DNA of 64,000 nucleotides from Micromonospora pisi (GTDB lineage Bacteria; Actinomycetota; Actinomycetes; Mycobacteriales; Micromonosporaceae): NCBI RefSeq assembly GCF_003633685.1, contig NZ_RBKT01000001.1, positions 7,316,001 to 7,380,000 of the forward strand, read 5' to 3'. Shown piece by piece: positions 55,265 to 62,000 of this stretch (position 1 is its first letter; each line of letters starts with the position of its first letter). The notes under the pieces were generated by a model. It saw only the letters and a program-made list of their open reading frames with translations, ran no database searches and was not told where the DNA came from. The position numbers and the translations under genes were made by a program.

Positions 55265-55372
55265 TGCAACGTGGCATTGCATTTGAGTCCAGCGTCATTG
55301 CATCAATTTATCGCTGCTGACCTGCCGAAACCGCTTTCGACCGATTGACAGCCATTCTGATTGCAACGTAGC
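55263..55372. promoter_or_regulatory. ATTGCA-repeat operator region between the MarR-like gene and P450
   Basis: ATTGCAACGT occurs at 55263-55272 and 55360-55369. Extra CATTGCAT copies lie at about 55274-55281 and 55297-55304. The region is AT-rich for this DNA. This is a typical arrangement for autoregulation by the divergent MarR-like protein. Confidence 0.5.
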
Positions 55373-55417
55373 TTTCGAGCATTGGCAAACACGTACTATC
55401 GCGAGTGAGGAATGGTC

Positions 55418-56623
55418 ATGGGTGAATCCCCGCATGCCGTCACGACGATGCCGACGGCGCGTCAGCTCGGCTGCCCCTTCGACCCACCAGCAGAGCTGAT
55501 CGAAGCCCGCCAGCACAGCCCGATCAGCCGCTACACCTTCCCCGGCGGGAAACCCGGCTGGCTGGTTACCGGATACGACCTGGTCAGGTCGGTCCTGGCC
55601 GACCCGCGGTTCAGCTCACGCAAGGAGTTCATGCTCCATCCGACCATCGACTACGGCGACATCGAGATTCCCCCGGCGCCGCCCGGCGAGTTCCTCCTCA
55701 TGGACGAGCCCCAGCACAGCCGCTATCGAAAACCCCTGATGGGCAAGTTCACCGTACGGCGGATGCGACTGCTCACCGAGCGCGTCGAGCAGATCACCGC
55801 CGACCACCTGGACGCCATGGAGAAGACCGGGCCGCCGACGGACCTGGTGACCGCGTTCGCCAGGCCCATCCCCGCCATCATGATCTGTGAGCTGCTGGGG
55901 GTGCCGTACCGGGACCGGGGGTCCTTCCAGGAGCAGGTCGACTCGTTCATGAACGGGGAGACAAGCGACGAGGACCTGATAGCGGCCTATACCGCTACCC
56001 AGAACTACCTCGCGGAGCTGGTGGCCGCCAAGCGCGCGAACCCGACCGACGACGTGCTCAGCGAGCTCACCGACAGCGATCTGACCGATGAGGAGCTGCA
56101 GGGGATCGCCCTGATCCTGCTGGCGGCCGGGCTCGACACCACCGCGAACATGCTCGCCCTCGGCACCTTCGCGCTGCTGCGTAACCCGGAGCAGCTGGCC
56201 GCGCTGCGCGCCGATCCCGCGCTCGCCGACCGGGCCGTGGAGGAACTGCTGCGGTACCTCAGTGTCGCCAAGACGTTCATGCGGACGGCGCTGGAGGATG
56301 TCGAGGTGGGTGGCGAGACCGTCAAGGCCGGCTCGCGGGTGATCCTGTCGTACAACACCGCCAACCGTGACCCCGAGCGCTTCGCCGACCCCCACGTACT
56401 CGACCTGCGCAGGCAGGACGGCGGGCACCTGGCCTTCGGTCACGGCATCCACCAGTGCCTGGGGCAGCAGCTGGCCCGCGTCGAGATGCGGGTCGCGTTC
56501 CCCGCGCTGGTCAACCGCTTCCCCACGCTGCGCCTGGCCGTACCGCCCGAAGGGGTCGCCCTGCGCCCGGAGACCGCGGACATCTACGGGGTGAAGAGCC
56601 TCCCGGTCACCTGGGATGCGTGA
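55418..56623 (+). CDS. Cytochrome P450 (paired with a ferredoxin)
   Basis: A 401-residue actinomycete P450 of the CYP105/107 type. It has the I-helix LLAAGLDTTANML, ExxR in VEELLRYLSV and the haem-binding FGHGIHQCLGQQLAR with Cys near residue 348. ATG at 55418 is preferred over 55412 because GAGG then sits at 7 nt. The ferredoxin gene begins 4 bp after its stop, giving a dedicated electron donor. Possible roles include hydroxylating a kynurenine-type unit or the polyketide; the substrate is not readable. Confidence 0.92.
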   Translation: MGESPHAVTTMPTARQLGCPFDPPAELIEARQHSPISRYTFPGGKPGWLVTGYDLVRSVLADPRFSSRKEFMLHPTIDYGDIEIPPAPPGEFLLMDEPQHSRYRKPLMGKFTVRRMRLLTERVEQITADHLDAMEKTGPPTDLVTAFARPIPAIMICELLGVPYRDRGSFQEQVDSFMNGETSDEDLIAAYTATQNYLAELVAAKRANPTDDVLSELTDSDLTDEELQGIALILLAAGLDTTANMLALGTFALLRNPEQLAALRADPALADRAVEELLRYLSVAKTFMRTALEDVEVGGETVKAGSRVILSYNTANRDPERFADPHVLDLRRQDGGHLAFGHGIHQCLGQQLARVEMRVAFPALVNRFPTLRLAVPPEGVALRPETADIYGVKSLPVTWDA

Positions 56624-56626
56624 CCG

Positions 56627-56833
56627 ATGAGGATCACTGTGGACGCCGAGCGCTGCGTCGGTTCCGGAATGTGCGTGTTGACGGTCGGCGAGGTGTTCGA
56701 CCAGCGTGAGGACGACGGCAGGGCGGTCGTACTGCGACCCGAGCCGCCCGCTGAAACGTGGGAGTTGGTTCGCGAGGCCGTCGACCTGTGCCCTGCGGCG
56801 GCGATCGTCCTGTCGACCGACCGCCGACCCTAG
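56627..56833 (+). CDS. Ferredoxin, [3Fe-4S]/[4Fe-4S] single-cluster type
   Basis: A 68-residue acidic ferredoxin with CVGSGMC and a late DLCPAA. The middle residue of the CxxxxxC motif is not Cys, the pattern of [3Fe-4S] ferredoxins that feed P450s in actinomycetes. It directly follows the P450 and ends at a hairpin, so the pair forms its own transcription unit. Confidence 0.92.
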   Translation: MRITVDAERCVGSGMCVLTVGEVFDQREDDGRAVVLRPEPPAETWELVREAVDLCPAAAIVLSTDRRP

Positions 56834-56853
56834 GGTGAGTCGGGCAAGTTTCG

Positions 56854-56888
56854 CCGTACCCCTGTCTCCCAGGAGCGCAGGGGTACGG
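56854..56888. terminator. Hairpin between ferredoxin and RibD-like gene
   Basis: CCGTACCCCTG (56854-56864) pairs perfectly with CAGGGGTACGG (56878-56888), loop 13 nt, between two convergent genes. Confidence 0.8.
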
Positions 56889-56909
56889 GCCCGCGTGACT
56901 CGGCCCCTT

Positions 56910-57464
56910 CTACTGTGCCAACTTCGGTCGGTACGAGGCGATGATCACGCCGCTTTTCATGACCTTGGTGTCGACCAGCTCGAACGACGCCCTGACGTCC
57001 TTGAGTGGCGTGCTGACGCTGTCGCCGCCCTCGATGACCGGGTGGATCCAGAACCGGACCTCGTCGAACAGGCCCGCCTGGAGCAGTTGGGCGGTGACCG
57101 ACCCGTAGCCGTACTGGAGGATGTTCCTGCCCTCCTGGGCCTTGAGCCTGGTGACCTCCTCGATCAGGTTCCCCTGCAGCACCTCGGTGTTCTTCCAGGT
57201 GGGGTCGGTCAGGGTCGTCGAGGCGACGTACTTCTTGACGTTGTTGAAATAGGCCGCGCCGGTGCTCGGGTCGCTCTCGTCCTGGTTCGGCCACGCGGCG
57301 GACATGCCGTCATAGGTGGCCCGGCCCATCAGCAGCGCGTCGGCCCCGTCCGTCTGCGAGCCGGCGAAGGCACCTGCCTCGTCGTCGAAGTACGGCATGG
57401 TCCAGACGGGGTTCTCGATGACGCCGTCGAGGGTGATGTAGGTCGAGTTGATGAGCTTTCGCAC
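56910..57464 (-). CDS. Dihydrofolate-reductase-fold (RibD C-terminal) oxidoreductase
   Basis: A 184-residue RibD_C family protein: KLINSTYITLDGVIENP at the N-terminus, LLMGRATYDGMSAAW near residue 50, LQYGYGSVTAQLLQAGL and the late EVRFWIHPVIEGG. Such proteins use NADPH and are often of unknown specificity. They are common next to stress genes, so membership in the biosynthetic cluster is uncertain. GTG at 57464 is favoured by CAGGAGA upstream and by family length. Convergent with the ferredoxin. Confidence 0.85.
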   Translation of the reverse strand: MRKLINSTYITLDGVIENPVWTMPYFDDEAGAFAGSQTDGADALLMGRATYDGMSAAWPNQDESDPSTGAAYFNNVKKYVASTTLTDPTWKNTEVLQGNLIEEVTRLKAQEGRNILQYGYGSVTAQLLQAGLFDEVRFWIHPVIEGGDSVSTPLKDVRASFELVDTKVMKSGVIIASYRPKLAQ

Positions 57465-57830
57465 TGGAATCTCCTGGCTGTCCGTGGCGCTCCGTGTTGA
57501 CACCCAGAACCTTGCCGTAACCCGCTTACGATTCGCTTCAGGTGCACTTACGCTGCCGGTTCGCGGTGGTGATTCGGGGCGGCCACCACCCGAAACCTGG
57601 TGCGGCGAGGGCTGATCGGCCGGCCCGGTGACTCTCCGAAGTGGACCTTGCTAAGATCCACGCATTCCCATACCCTGGCTCGCGGAAGACAGCTATTGAA
57701 TGCGCGCCAATGGCTTCCGCCGGTCTTGGGGGCACAATTTGCCGTACAATTTCTTCCCTGCTGGTCTCGGCATAACGCCCTGGGTGGAATGCGTGCCGTC
57801 GGTAACCATTGACCCGCTTTTTGTCTGCCC
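57465..57830. other. Intergenic region between RibD-like gene and exporter
   Basis: 366 bp, divergent promoters expected. It contains only short imperfect inverted repeats (GTGGA ... TCCAC near 57640) and an AT-richer stretch at 57690-57830. No gene or recognised element is seen. Confidence 0.3.
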
Positions 57831-59084
57831 GTGACGATCGCTGATCAGGGCGTCGGCCGTACGCGCGACGGAATGCGGCACTTCCGGTTCCTGGTGGTCG
57901 GCAACGCCGTCTCGGCGTACGGCAGCTACCTGGACATGGTGGCGCTCAACCTGTTCGCGTACGCGCTCACCGGCAGCGCGTTGCAAACCGGGCTGATCAT
58001 GGCGCTGCGCCTCGCCACGGGCTTCCTCACCGGATTCGGCGCCGGCACGCTCGTCTCCCGGTTCGACCGCAAACGGATCATGGTGACCTCCGATGTCACC
58101 CAGGCGCTCGCGCTCATCGTCCTGGTGCTCGCGCCGACGGTGACCCAGGCATGGCTGCTGTACCTCGTCGCCGTCGTCACCGGTGCCGGCGCCACCCTCA
58201 CCAACGTCGCCCTGCGCAGCAGCATCCCCGAGATCGTCGGCCAGGACCAGCGGGTACGGGCGAACGCGCTGCTCGCCACCGGTCGCTCGATCGCGATGGT
58301 CGCCGGCTTCGCCTCGGCCGGCGTGCTCATCTCCACACTCGGCTATTCGGGCGCCTTCCTCATCGACGCCGGGGCGTTCCTCTTCTCGGCCGCGAACCTG
58401 GCCCGGCTGCCGATCACCACGCGCGGCGGTGGGGCGGAGCCCGGACCGGGTCGTGCGTCGCAGCCGTCGGGAGTGCTCGCGGCACAGCTCACCGCCCTGC
58501 GCTACCTGCGCCTCACGCCGATCCTGCTCGCCCTGATCAGCCTGCGCGCCATCGACGCGTTCGGGTCGGCCTCGCACAACGTCGGCCTGCCGGTGCTCTC
58601 CACCGCGCTCGACCCGGAGCACCCGGCCACGTTCGTGTCCCAGTTCTGGGCCACCTGGGCGATCGGCAACATCGTCGCCCAGCGAGCCGTCGCGCGTTGG
58701 GCGACCCGTACCGGGCGGACCATCGGCGAGCGCGCGTTCGCGGTCGGTGCCGCGCTCATGTCGGTCGCGTTCATCCTCACCTTCACCGCACCGCCGTTGC
58801 CGCTGGCCATCGTGGTCGCGGCCATGGCCGGCGTCGCGGACGGCTTCACCGAGATCGCGTACACCACGCGGTTGCAGTCCGCCCCCGACGAGCAGCGCGG
58901 ACACGTCTTCGGTTTCTCCGCCATGGCGGAGAACCTCGGCTTCGGCGTCGGCATGGTGGCCTGCTCGTTCCTGCTGGAGCGGTTCACCCCGCTGACCGTG
59001 GTCAGCACGTTCCACGGACTCGCGGTGCTGCTGGCCCTGGCGATGGTGGTCGCACTCTCGCTCCGGCGGCGGTCGACGAAATGA
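57831..59084 (+). CDS. MFS exporter (12 TM, EntS/MFS_3-like)
   Basis: A 417-residue major facilitator with about 12 hydrophobic helices. It begins MRHFRFLVVGNAVSAYGSYLD, with RFDRKRIMVTSDVTQAL as the cytosolic loop between helices, typical of the enterobactin-exporter/macrolide-efflux group. Its stop overlaps the start of the hybrid PKS (ATGA), so it is probably the dedicated exporter of that pathway's product. The GTG start has no good ribosome site; internal starts would remove the first helix. Confidence 0.88.
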   Translation: MTIADQGVGRTRDGMRHFRFLVVGNAVSAYGSYLDMVALNLFAYALTGSALQTGLIMALRLATGFLTGFGAGTLVSRFDRKRIMVTSDVTQALALIVLVLAPTVTQAWLLYLVAVVTGAGATLTNVALRSSIPEIVGQDQRVRANALLATGRSIAMVAGFASAGVLISTLGYSGAFLIDAGAFLFSAANLARLPITTRGGGAEPGPGRASQPSGVLAAQLTALRYLRLTPILLALISLRAIDAFGSASHNVGLPVLSTALDPEHPATFVSQFWATWAIGNIVAQRAVARWATRTGRTIGERAFAVGAALMSVAFILTFTAPPLPLAIVVAAMAGVADGFTEIAYTTRLQSAPDEQRGHVFGFSAMAENLGFGVGMVACSFLLERFTPLTVVSTFHGLAVLLALAMVVALSLRRRSTK

Positions 59085-62000
59085 GGGACACGATGCACGG
59101 CACCCCTGGCGACCGGAACCCCGAGGACCGGCGGATCGCGATCGTCGGCATGGCCTTCCGGCTCCCCGGCGCGGACACGCCGGATGCGTACTGGCACAAC
59201 ATCCGCAGCGGTGTGACCAGCGTACGGAGGTTCGGTCAGGAGGAGCTGGCCGCCGCCGGGGTGCCCGCCGAGGTGCGCGAGTCACCCGATTTCGTGGCGG
59301 TCAGCGGGGTGCTCGACGACATCGACTCCTTCGACGCCGAGTTCTTCGGGATGAGTCCGCAGGAGGCGCGCACCGTCGACCCGCAGCACCGGCTGTTCCT
59401 GGAGACCTGCTACCACGCGCTGGAGAACGGCGGCTACGCGGCAACACCGCCCGACGTACGGGTGGGGATCTTCGCGGGGGTCGGCTACCACCTGTACCCG
59501 CTCAACACGTACCTGCGCAACAACCTGCCCGAGGCGCGTTGGGAGGGCGACTTCGCCTCCGCGTTCCAGGTGGCGGTGGGGAACTTCAACGACTTCGCGG
59601 CCACCCGGGTCGCGTACCGTCTCGGGCTCACCGGCCCGGCGATCACCGTGCAGACCGGTTGTTCGACCTCACTGGTCGCGGTGCACCTGGCCGGGCAGGC
59701 GCTGCTCGCGGGCGACGCCGACCTGGCCCTGGCGGGCGCGTCGGCGGTGCACACCCCGCAGATCCTGGGTTACCGCCACGTCAAGGGCACGATCCTGTCC
59801 CGCTCCGGCCGCTGCCGTGCGTTCGACGCGTCGTCCGACGGCACGGTCGGTGGCAACGGGGTCGCGGCGGTGCTGCTGAAACGGTACGACCGCGCGGTCG
59901 CCGACGGCGACACCATCCACGCAGTGATCCTGGGCGTCGGCGTCAACAACGACGGCGCCTCGAAGCGGAGCTATCTCGCGCCGAGCGCGACCGGGCAGCG
60001 CGGGGCCATCCTGCGCGCGCTCGACGTGGCCGGGGTCTCGCCCGAGACCATCGGTTACCTGGAAACCCACGGCACCGGCACCTACAAGGGCGACCCGATC
60101 GAGTTCGACGGCATGACCTCGGCGTACCGGGCACGCACCACCCGGACCGGATACTGCGCCATCGGGTCGGCCAAGCCCGCCCTCGGCCACCTCGACGCCT
60201 GCGCCGGCATGGCCGGCCTCATCAAGACGGTACTGGCGCTGAAACACGGGGAGGTCCCGCCACTGGTCGGCTTCGAGCGGCCCAACCCGGCGTTGGACCT
60301 GGCCGCCAGTCCGTTCTTCATCCCCACCGAGGCGCAACCCTGGCCCGACCTGCCCGGCCCGCGCCGGGCCGGGGTGACCTCACTCGCGGTCGGCGGCACG
60401 AACGTGCACGTGATCCTCGAAGCGCCACCGCCGGTCCCGGCCGCCCGGCGGCGACCCGAGGCCGCCGAGCCCGTGACGCTGCCGCTCTCCGCCCACCACC
60501 CGGAGAGCCTGCGTACGCTCGCCGGCAGATTCCGCGACCACCTGCGTGCCGACCCCGGACCCGACCTGGCCGACCTGGTCACCACCGCCGCGATCGGTCG
60601 ACCGCCGTCGCGGCACCGGCTCGTCGTCACGGGCGCCACGCCAGCGGCGCTAGCGGACGCGTTGGACGAATACCTCGCCGGACCGGGACAGCAGCGCGCG
60701 TACCGGGTGGCGACCGCGGCACCGGTTCCGGACGGGGGAGTCGCACCGGCCTTCGTGTACGGCGGACAGGGCACCCCGTACGGCGGTATGGCCGCGCCGC
60801 TCTACCGGCGGTACCCGGAGTTCCGTGCCGTGCTCGACCGGTGCGAGGCGTACCAGCATCGGACCGGCGGACCCTCGCTGCTCACGCCGCTGCTCAGCGA
60901 CGCCGGGGGCGACCGGGGCACGAATCCCGTCGCCGATCCGCCCGTCGCCGGGGCGGCGGTCTGGGAGACCGATGTGGCGCAGCCGGCGCTGTTCGCGTTC
61001 CAGACCGCGCTGACCCGGCTGTGGCGGTCGTTCGGTGTCACGCCACACGTCGTCGCCGGGCACAGCGTCGGCGAGTACGCGGCCCTGGCCGCAGCCGGCG
61101 CACTGTCGATCGAGGACGGGCTGCGGCTCACCGGAGTACGTGGCCGGCTGATGCGTGAGTACGCCGAACCAGGTGCCATGGTCGCGGTCCTCGCCGCCCG
61201 GCCGGCGGTCGACGAACTGCTCGCCACCGACCGGCGTCTCGACCTCGCCGCGATCAACGCGCCGGAGAACCACGTTCTCGCCGGGCCGGTCGACGCGGTC
61301 GACTCGGCCTGCCGACGGTTGGACGAGCGCGGGCTGCGCTGGCGCCGGCTCGCGGTGAACCGCGCGTTCCACTCGGCACTGCTCGATCCGGTCCTCGCCC
61401 CGCTGCGCGAGGTGTGCGGCGGGATCTCGCTCGCACCCCTGGACACGCCGGTGGTCAGCAGCGTGGACGGGACCGTGCTGCCGGTCGGGCACCGGCTGGA
61501 CCCGGCGTACCTGGTCCGGCAGACCCGCGAGCCGGTCCGGTTCGACCTGGTCACGGCCGCGCTCGCGATGGCTGGCGACGCATCGGCCGCCGTCCCGGTG
61601 CTGGAGTTGAGCCCGCATCCGAGCCTGGTCGGGCTGCTCCGGTCGGCGCTGCCCGGATCGCCGGTGTTCGCCGCCCAGGATCGCGGTGCTGGGCTCGACC
61701 AGCACTTCGAGGCGGTCGCCCGGCTGCACGTGCACGGTGTCGCCGTGGACTGGGCCGCCGTACTCGGCCCCGGTGCCGGTCGCCGGGTGCCGCTGCCCGC
61801 CTATCCGTTCCAACGACGGGTCCACTGGACCGGACCGCCGCTGACCCGAACCGACCCTGGAGGCGTGATGGTTGACGTTGACACCGGCCGCGACACCGGC
61901 ACCGCCGCGACCGGCGAGCCCGCCGTGCCGGAACTGGAGCCGGTGGTCGCACGGGTACGTGAGATCAGCGCCCGGCACCTCGGCTGCGCCCCGGACGACA

